Position numbers and translations under genes: made by a program
The notes under the pieces: generated by a model
What the model was told of the DNA's origin: nothing
The model's input: the letters and a program-made list of their open reading frames with translations, nothing else
Databases searched by the model: none
Shown here: in pieces, positions 1 through 5,241 of the stretch
Layout: each line of letters starts with the position of its first letter
Position numbering within the stretch: position 1 is the stretch's first letter
Origin: an uncultured Lachnospiraceae bacterium
GTDB taxonomy: Bacteria > Bacillota > Clostridia > Lachnospirales > Lachnospiraceae
NCBI GenBank assembly: GCA_910584585.1
Contig: CAJUBP010000078.1
Span: 1-7,946, forward strand
Length of the DNA: 7,946 nt
Reading direction: 5' to 3'

Positions 1-53
1 AGAGCACGCGGCTGTTAACCGCGGGGTTGTTGGTTCGAGCCCAACTCGGGGAG
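1..53 (+). tRNA. tRNA-Asn (anticodon GTT), 5' end cut off by the window
   Basis: Only the part from the end of the D-arm onward is in the window. The anticodon stem CGCGG (7-11) pairs with CCGCG (19-23) around the loop CTGTTAA, with anticodon GTT at 14-16. The variable loop is 24-28. The T-arm is GTTGG/CCAAC (29-33 and 41-45) around the loop TTCGAGC. The 3' acceptor strand TCGGGGA is 46-52 and the discriminator base is G53. No CCA is encoded, as in many clostridial tRNA genes. The 5' acceptor strand, expected to read TCCCCGA, lies upstream of the window. tRNA 3' ends are common integration sites, but no second copy of this end occurs here. Confidence 0.95.
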
Positions 54-63
54 TTAGGCAAAG

Positions 64-99
64 CCTGCAAACATCAGTGTTTGCGGGTTTTCTTTGTTT
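64..99 (+). terminator. Rho-independent terminator of the tRNA-Asn transcript
   Basis: A 10-bp stem (64-73 with 78-87, one G-U wobble at T66) closes a 4-base TCAG loop and is followed by TTTTCTTTGTTT. It begins 10 bases after the tRNA discriminator base, so it most likely ends the tRNA transcription unit. The converging MATE gene ends at 182, so the hairpin could also act weakly on that strand, but the U-tract favours the plus strand. Confidence 0.88.
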
Positions 100-181
100 A
101 AAGATTCAGTCTCAAAAGAGGCACCATAGATCGCATGGCTGCTCGTAACCTTATTTTGTTATCTGCATAATTTTATTATAT

Positions 182-1081
182 TTATAAAGGGCTGCTGCCA
201 CAACCGTAAATCGGTTGGATACCCTGCGATAAACCGGTGTACATCGCCACTACTACAAGTGATATTACTGTTATAATGCTGAAAGCCGCAATGCCCACGT
301 TTCCTGAAATATGCAGTATTATAAAATTAAACAAAAACATGACGACACCCGAAGCAGCTTCTGTGAGAAACGCAGATATGCCGCTTGAAAGTATTCCGCC
401 AAAAACTTTTTTGCAAGGTGCAGATTTCACAAGGACAAATTTATTTTTTCCTGTGATGAAATATGGGGATAATACGGCAATACTGATAACCGGAGCAAGT
501 CCCGTAGCAAAAATGGCACCGAATATTCCCATGTCGAGTGGGAATATGAAAATGTAGTCAAGCGCCACGTTGGACAAACTGCCGCTGATCATTGCTGCCA
601 TAGCGAGGGAAGGCTTACCATCGTTACGCACAAAACACTGTAAAAGATTGTTTGTTATAAAAGCAGGGGTAAACAGCATCATAACTTTCAGATATGTATT
701 TGTCATTTCAAATACTGTGCTGTCCGCCCCTAAAAGTCCTGCAATTGTTTCCGAAAAGAATAATCCTGCAAAAGCAAAGAGTGCAGCAAATATAACAGCA
801 AGGTACACTGAATTTGTAAAAGTACGGTTTGCCTGTCTGTTTTCATTACGGCTTTTACAAATGGAATACTTTGTTCCGCCGCCGATACCGAGCATAAGAC
901 CTGTTCCATTAATCAGGCAGAACACCGGAAACGCAAGGTTGAGGGCGGTTAAACCGTTCGCTCCCAGTTTTGCGGATACAAAGAAGGTATCTGCTAATGT
1001 GTAGCAGGAATAAGCCATTTGACCTAAAATATTCAGGGACACATATTTTGAAAAAATCCTGAAAACATTTTGGTTTTTCAT
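182..1081 (-). CDS. C-terminally truncated MATE-family multidrug efflux transporter (probably a pseudogene)
   Basis: The 299 residues match the MATE fold: an N-terminal half with a typical first helix region (QMAYSCYTLADTFFVS), the glycine-rich LGIGGGTKYS segment, the RNDGKPSLAMAAMISGSLSN stretch and GLSQGIQPIYG near the end. MATE proteins of the MepA type are about 450 residues with 12 membrane helices. Here the frame stops about 10 residues after GIQP, so roughly the last four helices are missing. The remaining DNA down to the tRNA terminator (100-181) is AT-rich and has no MATE continuation I can recognise in any frame. The start is clear: AGGAGG (complement of 1096-1101) lies 14 bases before ATG. 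It is downstream of the TetR gene on the same strand, with its own promoter and a terminator-like hairpin in between. Full MATE proteins export drugs using Na+ or H+ gradients; this version is unlikely to work. Confidence 0.85.
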   Translation of the reverse strand: MKNQNVFRIFSKYVSLNILGQMAYSCYTLADTFFVSAKLGANGLTALNLAFPVFCLINGTGLMLGIGGGTKYSICKSRNENRQANRTFTNSVYLAVIFAALFAFAGLFFSETIAGLLGADSTVFEMTNTYLKVMMLFTPAFITNNLLQCFVRNDGKPSLAMAAMISGSLSNVALDYIFIFPLDMGIFGAIFATGLAPVISIAVLSPYFITGKNKFVLVKSAPCKKVFGGILSSGISAFLTEAASGVVMFLFNFIILHISGNVGIAAFSIITVISLVVVAMYTGLSQGIQPIYGCGSSPL

Positions 1082-1107
1082 TTTTATTTCACTTTCCTCC
1101 TAGGTTT

Positions 1108-1152
1108 AAAAACAAAAAACTCCCGTACACAAATAGCCTTTGTGTACGGGAG
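1108..1152 (-). terminator. Terminator hairpin in the MATE 5' leader (candidate transcription attenuator)
   Basis: On the minus strand a perfect 14-bp stem (1152-1139 with 1133-1120) closes a 5-base loop (GGCTA). It is followed at once by TTTTTTGTTTTT, the classic form of an intrinsic terminator. It lies between a near-consensus promoter (-10 at 1171-1176) and the MATE ribosome site (1096-1101). It therefore sits inside the MATE leader, starting about 12 bases after the expected transcript start, rather than at the end of an upstream unit. That position suggests conditional read-through. The same palindrome could also be a DNA operator for the TetR protein. The hairpin and U-tract are directly visible; the regulatory role is inferred. 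Confidence 0.8.
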
Positions 1153-1170
1153 CGTTTCAAACCGCTTTTT

Positions 1171-1199
1171 ATTGTACCATATATCAATAAGGGTTTCAA
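1171..1199 (-). promoter_or_regulatory. Sigma-A-type promoter for the MATE gene
   Basis: Minus-strand TTGAAA (complement of 1194-1199), a 17-base spacer and TACAAT (complement of 1171-1176) are close to the housekeeping consensus. Transcription would start near 1163-1166, giving a leader of about 83 bases before the MATE ATG at 1081. The promoter lies between the tetR stop codon and MATE, so MATE need not depend on tetR read-through. Confidence 0.75.
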
Positions 1200-1228
1200 G
1201 TTCTCAACCCAATTATTTGGAAAAGCGT

Positions 1229-1247
1229 AACGGTTCAATTCACCGTT
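1229..1247 (-). terminator. Weak hairpin just after tetR
   Basis: AACGGT (1229-1234) and ACCGTT (1242-1247) form a 6-bp stem with a 7-base loop, starting 8 bases after the tetR stop codon. On the minus strand it is followed by ACGCTTTTCC, a poor U-tract, so termination would be weak. GTTCAATT also occurs twice here (1233-1240 and 1245-1252) as a direct repeat. It could be a leaky end for tetR or have no function. Confidence 0.3.
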
Positions 1248-1255
1248 CAATTACT

Positions 1256-1810
1256 TTATCCTGAAAAACCATGTGAAATAAGACGCAGTGTAAGCTGCAC
1301 CATGTCCTCAACGGACTCCTTTTGTCCGTTTTTAATCCAATACTTATAAATTTCTGTCAGGCAGCCGTTAATGTACGCTAATAATACAGGGTATGTTTTT
1401 GAATCATAATTGAGGTTTTTATCATTGAATCTAAGGACAGCATAATTATTTATATCCGATGTATCAATCGGGAAATGCCCCTTACTGTTCAATATTTTTT
1501 CGTCAAGCGCATCGGAGGATAACGAAAATTCATAACAGTTGCGCACAACTTTTTCAAGGTCGTCAGGCAGTCTGGCATCTCGGATTGGCTCCAAAAATCG
1601 GTTTATTACATCGGTCTGCATTCTGAGAAGCAGGGCGTCCATAGAGGGATAGTGCAGATAGAATGTATTGCGGTTTATTTCCGCACGGGAAGCCAGTTCC
1701 TGTATGGAAATCTGAAAATAATCCTTTTCTTTTAACAAATCCCGAAAAGTCTGTTGTATCAGGCGTTCTGTCTTTATGTAGCGTAAATCGTCCTTTGGTT
1801 TCCTTTTCAT
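1256..1810 (-). CDS. TetR/AcrR-family transcriptional regulator
   Basis: The 184-residue protein has a basic N-terminus and a TetR-type DNA-binding domain at about residues 13-60. The helix-turn-helix is at about 35-54, ending in the family signature INRNTFYLHYPS. The C-terminal two thirds form the variable ligand-binding and dimer region, which does not reveal the ligand. Length is normal for the family (about 180-220). ATG is preceded by AGGAG (complement of 1819-1823) with 8 bases between. The gene sits upstream of the MATE efflux gene on the same strand. TetR proteins usually repress a neighbouring transporter until a drug binds, so the likely targets are the promoter at 1171-1199 and its own promoter at 1901-1929, where repeated TGCTG boxes lie. 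The fold is secure; the target and inducer are inferred. Confidence 0.93.
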   Translation of the reverse strand: MKRKPKDDLRYIKTERLIQQTFRDLLKEKDYFQISIQELASRAEINRNTFYLHYPSMDALLLRMQTDVINRFLEPIRDARLPDDLEKVVRNCYEFSLSSDALDEKILNSKGHFPIDTSDINNYAVLRFNDKNLNYDSKTYPVLLAYINGCLTEIYKYWIKNGQKESVEDMVQLTLRLISHGFSG

Positions 1811-1844
1811 AACCTTTACTCCTAATCTACAATTTTCTCGATTC

Positions 1845-1928
1845 TGCTGATTAAACAGCGGTTTGCGATATGCTGGCTATTGATGAATGTATCTGCCCTC
1901 ATTATAATAGAAATATGCTGATTAAGCA
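1845..1928. repeat. Repeated TGCTGATTAA boxes around the tetR promoter (candidate operators)
   Basis: TGCTGATTAA occurs at 1845-1854 and 1916-1925, 71 bases apart. Each copy is part of a small imperfect palindrome (GCTG...CAGC at 1846-1859; TGCT...AGCA at 1916-1928). A partial third copy, ATATGCTGG, lies at 1868-1876, sharing ATATGCTG with 1913-1920. The copies flank the tetR -10 box and extend into the leader, so they may be regulator binding sites. No such box was seen at the MATE promoter. Confidence 0.35.
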
Positions 1929-1929
1929 A
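1901..1929 (-). promoter_or_regulatory. Promoter of the tetR gene
   Basis: The minus strand has TTGCTT (complement of 1924-1929), a 17-base spacer and a perfect TATAAT (complement of 1901-1906). The transcript would have a leader of roughly 85 bases before the ATG at 1810. A TGCTGATTAAGCA imperfect palindrome (1916-1928) overlaps the -35 box and spacer, a usual place for an autorepressor to bind. Confidence 0.65.
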
Positions 1930-1932
1930 TAG

Positions 1933-2055
1933 TTTCCAATTAATAACCTTGCTGCAGGATATGGGGATTTTGTCGTTTCGGCGTACGGAGTGGCAGGAAA
2001 GTTTTCAGGGACAGAATACATAATAAAACAAGATGAGAGCATGAATGTTGTATAA
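1933..2055 (+). pseudogene. Fragment resembling a decayed MATE-family transporter
   Basis: In the plus strand an uninterrupted 40-codon stretch ends at TAA 2053-2055. Its first part contains INNLAAGYGDFVVSAYGVAGK, which fits the pattern N-x-x-A-x-x-Y-G-D-x-x-V-x-A-x-G-[IV]-A-x-K seen in a membrane helix of many MATE transporters. The similarity fades after about residue 24. A stop codon (1930-1932) lies just upstream and there is no start codon with a ribosome site. The subtype differs from the 182-1081 MATE gene, whose equivalent segment reads NVGIAAFSIITV, so it is not a displaced piece of that gene. The match is from memory of the family pattern, not a search. Apart from this and the tetR promoter, I see nothing else in the 300-base gap. 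Confidence 0.45.
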
Positions 2056-2114
2056 AGCTGATTGCCAGTATCGAAAACAAGTGATTACAGCGGAGAAAAT
2101 CGGGAGGTGATTAT

Positions 2115-2543
2115 TTGGAAAATAGTATTAAAATAATTGTTTTCCGAATTGGTACGCAGTTTTTCTGCATGGAAATCAATGCAGTTGAGGGACTTATTTT
2201 TGCGAGGGATATTGGAAATATGTCAAGTAAAAGGACAATAAGCGTTAATAATAAGATTGTTTCAGTTCTTGATTTATATGAAAGCCTTAAAATACCTCTG
2301 TTGGATTCTGGCGAAAATATGTATATTGTGTTTTCGACAGAGAGCAGAAGGTTAGCTGTTCTTATAGATAAAGTAGAAACTGTTTACGAAGTGCCATATG
2401 GTAACCTGCATTCTGTTCCAACTGAAATACAAAACGGTGAAACCGGAATATTCAAAAATATTGTCGTTTTGAATGAGCGGTTAATTCCTCTAATTGAAAT
2501 AGAGAAATTGTTTATGCTCGATAGTGGAGCAAACAGAATATGA
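2115..2543 (+). CDS. Stand-alone CheW-like domain protein
   Basis: The 142-residue protein matches a single CheW-like domain. It begins with IKIIVFRIGTQFFCMEI, the usual first strand. The middle contains NNKIVSVLDLYESL, equivalent to the conserved NLRG-x-V-x-P-V-x-DL segment, but with the glycine lost. The later part, FSTESRRLAVLIDKVETVYEVP, aligns with the CheW strand that leads to its receptor-contact region. It ends with IVVLNERLIPLIEIEKLF. CheW couples chemoreceptors to the kinase CheA at the inner membrane. Length is normal for CheW (about 140-170). The start is TTG at 2115 with GGGAGGTGA (2102-2110) spaced for it; no ATG fits better. No other chemotaxis gene is nearby. It could be a working adaptor, a CheV-like remnant or a signalling module with another partner. 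Confidence 0.82.
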   Translation: MENSIKIIVFRIGTQFFCMEINAVEGLIFARDIGNMSSKRTISVNNKIVSVLDLYESLKIPLLDSGENMYIVFSTESRRLAVLIDKVETVYEVPYGNLHSVPTEIQNGETGIFKNIVVLNERLIPLIEIEKLFMLDSGANRI

Positions 2544-2595
2544 ATGAATGATACCAAAGATGGGAGAAGAGAAATTTGTTCCCTTCATGCTCAAA

Positions 2596-2612
2596 AAGGA
2601 ACACGGTTCCTT
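2596..2612. terminator. Bidirectional terminator between the CheW-like and AraC genes
   Basis: AAGGAAC (2596-2602) and GTTCCTT (2606-2612) form a perfect 7-bp stem around a 3-base loop. The minus strand continues TTTTTGA, which suits the araC-type transcript whose stop codon is 1 base away. The plus strand continues ATTATTTG, a weaker tail for the CheW-like gene ending at 2543. The stem is short, so strength is moderate at best. Confidence 0.55.
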
Positions 2613-2613
2613 A

Positions 2614-3675
2614 TTATTTGCAGGCTTTCTTCTGCTTCCGGTATTCTCCCGGCGTAACGCCGTATTTATTCTTGAACATCTTATAAAAATGCGTGCGGTT
2701 GGTAAAACCAAGCTGTGTTTCAATGGCTGATATGGATTTGTCCGTATCGGTCAGAAGAGACGCAGCTTTTTTCAACGTAAAAGTCAGGCCATAGTCGTGC
2801 AGGTTCATGCCAGTGTACTTATTTACAATGGCGTTCATATAATTGCCGCTGTAACAGAGGGCGCTTTCCAGAGCAGACCGGGGCATACGGCCATCGGTTT
2901 CTTCCATCAGATGCCCGATACGGGAAAACAGAAGCTGGTCGGAACTGGAATGGAGCTTTACCTTGCTGATATGATAAAATTGTTTTGTATCCAGGTATTG
3001 GAATAACTCGCAGATAACCCCCTTGATAATGTAGGTGGAACCAAATTTTGGAAACATCATGGAATGGATTAATGCATCGGAAAGCTTTTTTAATTTCTCC
3101 AAATTCTTCCAATTCTGGAAAGCTGGAAGAAAATCCAGATAATTTTTCCCATCTTTTGACTGTATATTTGCATTCATAAATTGAAAAACAGAGTTGTCGT
3201 AGGCAGTCTCTTCCTTCTGGAAATAGGCAGTCTTGTGGGATTCCAGCAATTCCCTGATAAAATGAACGGAAAGGCCGATAAAAAGAAGCTGGGCTTCCCC
3301 GATATACTTTTCGATGTGCAGGACATTCTGGTTCACCAGGCAGCAGGTGCCGGCGGGATACAGGTATTTCTTATCCTCAAGCCTTTGTATAATGCTGCCT
3401 TCCAGCACAATGACAAGTTCAAAAAAACTGTGCTGATGGAGAGGGCGGGCATTGAACTTATGGAAATCCGAAACAATGCGGGAGGTGTAGAAATAATCCT
3501 TATTGGGGGACACGGAGACGACGTTATAAAAGTCTTCCTCCCCAAGGCCGCTGCAATAGGTAAATGTTAATTGAATCGGCGCGGACATATCGTAGTAGGA
3601 ATTGATGACACTGTCGGGATTATGGATTTCCAGGATGTTGCTCACTTTGCCGGAGCGTATGACTTTCTCGTTCAT
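2614..3675 (-). CDS. AraC-family transcriptional regulator with N-terminal cupin sensor
   Basis: The 353-residue protein has an AraC-type cupin near residues 70-150, marked by LHQHSFFELVIVLEG with H80, H82 and E86 and a later histidine at 120. A linker follows, then a C-terminal AraC DNA-binding domain (about 250-350) with two helix-turn-helix units. The second ends in the family signature IETQLGFTNRTHFYKMFKNKYGVTPGEYR. Such proteins bind a sugar through the cupin and usually activate a neighbouring sugar operon. It is divergent from the symporter-GH2 operon, so that operon is the probable target. I chose the ATG at 3675 because AGAAAGG (complement of 3681-3687) lies 5 bases upstream. In-frame alternatives are ATG at 3690 and GTG at 3735; neither has a good ribosome site. 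Confidence 0.92.
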   Translation of the reverse strand: MNEKVIRSGKVSNILEIHNPDSVINSYYDMSAPIQLTFTYCSGLGEEDFYNVVSVSPNKDYFYTSRIVSDFHKFNARPLHQHSFFELVIVLEGSIIQRLEDKKYLYPAGTCCLVNQNVLHIEKYIGEAQLLFIGLSVHFIRELLESHKTAYFQKEETAYDNSVFQFMNANIQSKDGKNYLDFLPAFQNWKNLEKLKKLSDALIHSMMFPKFGSTYIIKGVICELFQYLDTKQFYHISKVKLHSSSDQLLFSRIGHLMEETDGRMPRSALESALCYSGNYMNAIVNKYTGMNLHDYGLTFTLKKAASLLTDTDKSISAIETQLGFTNRTHFYKMFKNKYGVTPGEYRKQKKACK

Positions 3676-3772
3676 GGCAGCCTTTCTCATGGCAGCAATG
3701 GCCTTATCCACGAATATGATACAGAAAATATGCACATATAGATGTTTCTGACATTGTTGCTTTTGGTGAATA

Positions 3773-3812
3773 TTGCTAAAATTTATCTATCTTAAGATAA
3801 AGTATATACATT
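3773..3812 (+). promoter_or_regulatory. Promoter and operator region of the symporter-GH2 operon
   Basis: Between the divergent genes lies the perfect 12-bp palindrome TATCTTAAGATA (3788-3799), inside a wider TTTATC...GATAAA arrangement (3782-3787 and 3796-3801 region). Two weak promoter readings overlap it: TTGCTA (3773-3778), 17 bases, GATAAA (3796-3801); or a -10 TATACA at 3805-3810 with no good -35. Poor -35 boxes fit a promoter that needs an activator such as the AraC protein. The palindrome is certain; the exact promoter is not. No clear catabolite-repression (cre) site was seen. Confidence 0.45.
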
Positions 3813-3840
3813 ATCGCCAAAAAAGTAAAGGAGAAAACAG

Positions 3841-5241
3841 ATGAATGAGAAAAAATATTTAAAATGGTATCAAAAAATTGCCTATGGTTCCGGCGATATG
3901 GCGTCAAACTGCGGGTACGCCCTGATTTCAAGCTTTGTTATGCTGTATCTTACCAATGCTGTGGGCCTGAACAGTTTGGTAATAGGAACCTTAATGATGG
4001 CTTCCAAACTGTTGGATGGGGTGTCCGATATTTTCTTCGGAGGACTGATGGACAAGACTAAAAGCAAGATGGGACAGGCGCGCCCGTGGATGCTGTATGG
4101 GCAGCTGGGAGTTTCTGCCTGCCTGTTTCTGGTATTTTCCATTCCAAGCATGAGCCAGACCATGCAGTATGCATATTTCTTTGTATTTTATACAGCATTC
4201 AATGCCGTTTTTTATACGGCAAACAGCATTGCCTACGCAGCTTTGGCGGCAAAGATTACGAAGAACGGACAGGAAAGGGTTCAGCTTGGCTCTATCCGGT
4301 TTATATTTGCAACCTTTACCACTCTGGTGATTTCTTACAACGCAATGGGGCTGGTGGAAAAATTCGGCGGCGGAACAAAAGGATGGCGTACAGTTGCTTT
4401 GATTTTCGCCCTGATTGCTCTGGCAGTCAATACCTTCTGCGTCCTTATGGTAAAAGAAGTTCCAGATGAAGAAATAGAGTCGGCAAATGAAATGGATAAT
4501 ACTGGAAATTCTGGAGAAGGAAACGGACCGGAAAAAGTCAGCTTTGGAACATCCTTAAAGCTGTTAGTAAAAAATCCTTACTACATTATCATTCTTGGAC
4601 TGTATCTGGTAAACTATATTTACAGCGGAATTACCCAGGGGTCTGCCATCTACTTTATGACCTACTATATGGAAGACCCGGCTCTTTTAGGAACCTTTTC
4701 CTTATTCCAGCTGGTTCCGGTTATGATTATCCTGACGCTTACGCCGATGCTGGTAAAAAAACTTGGAAGTATGTGGAAGATGAATCTGTATGCCAGAGTG
4801 ATTACGCTTCTGATGGGCGGCGTATTTGTGGTGGGCGCCTTAAATAAAAGCCTTCCTGTTATGCTGTTTGCCACCTTTTTCCGAAATATGGCCGGCGGCC
4901 CTCTGACAGGCACGCTGAACGCATGGGTGGCAGAGACCAGTGATTATACTTGGCGTACCCAGAAGGTGAGGATTGACGGAGTGATGTTTAGCTGTTCTTC
5001 CATCGGCGTGAAGCTGGGCGGCGGTATCGGAAGCGCAGTTGTGGGATGGCTGCTGGCATTGGGAGGTTTTGACGGTACTGCGGCAGTGCAGTCCTCCGGC
5101 GCAATCAATATGATTTTCTTTATGTATGCAGTGCTGCCCCTGATTTTCGGTATTGTAATGGCAATTTTGGTTTATTTGATGAAGGTGGAAAAAGCAAACA
5201 AAGAATGGGATGAAAAACATCAGAAAGGAGAACTTGCATGA
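3841..5241 (+). CDS. GPH-family (MFS_2) cation:glycoside symporter
   Basis: The 466-residue membrane protein belongs to the glycoside-pentoside-hexuronide:cation symporter family (MelB, XylP, UidB, LacS core). The N-terminus has the family signature IAYGSGDMASNCGYALISSF, then LLDGVSDIFFGGLMDKTKSK and RPW. D59 and D63, four residues apart, match the Asp pair that forms the cation site in helix II of MelB. About 12 hydrophobic segments are visible in two halves, joined by an acidic, Asn/Gly-rich loop at about 215-235. Length is normal (450-500). AAGGAG (3828-3833) lies 7 bases before ATG. The stop overlaps the GH2 start by 4 bp, so the two are cotranscribed and probably translationally coupled. 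It likely brings an intact glycoside into the cell with Na+ or H+ for the GH2 enzyme. The sugar is not evident from sequence. Confidence 0.93.
   Translation: MNEKKYLKWYQKIAYGSGDMASNCGYALISSFVMLYLTNAVGLNSLVIGTLMMASKLLDGVSDIFFGGLMDKTKSKMGQARPWMLYGQLGVSACLFLVFSIPSMSQTMQYAYFFVFYTAFNAVFYTANSIAYAALAAKITKNGQERVQLGSIRFIFATFTTLVISYNAMGLVEKFGGGTKGWRTVALIFALIALAVNTFCVLMVKEVPDEEIESANEMDNTGNSGEGNGPEKVSFGTSLKLLVKNPYYIIILGLYLVNYIYSGITQGSAIYFMTYYMEDPALLGTFSLFQLVPVMIILTLTPMLVKKLGSMWKMNLYARVITLLMGGVFVVGALNKSLPVMLFATFFRNMAGGPLTGTLNAWVAETSDYTWRTQKVRIDGVMFSCSSIGVKLGGGIGSAVVGWLLALGGFDGTAAVQSSGAINMIFFMYAVLPLIFGIVMAILVYLMKVEKANKEWDEKHQKGELA

Noticed and set aside
237..1004. Plus-strand open frames of 106 and 144 codons
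   Set aside because: They lie wholly opposite the MATE gene, lack ribosome sites and show no protein family character.
1120..1152. Hairpin as a plus-strand terminator
   Set aside because: On the plus strand it is followed by CGTTTCAAACC, without a U-tract, and no plus-strand gene ends before it.
1070..1264. Plus-strand 64-codon frame spanning the MATE leader
   Set aside because: It runs through the hairpin and promoter, has no ribosome site and resembles no family.
2053..2077. Sigma-28 flagellar promoter before the CheW-like gene
   Set aside because: TAAA and ATCGAAAA are present but only 13 bases apart, and the second box matches 5 of 8; expected spacing is near 15.
3181..3570. Plus-strand 129-codon frame
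   Set aside because: It is antisense to the AraC cupin domain, which has clear family motifs; no ribosome site.
3676..3735. GTG start at 3735 for the AraC regulator
   Set aside because: No ribosome site before it and the extra 20 residues look unlike the family; ATG at 3675 has AGAAAGG at good spacing. Not fully excluded.
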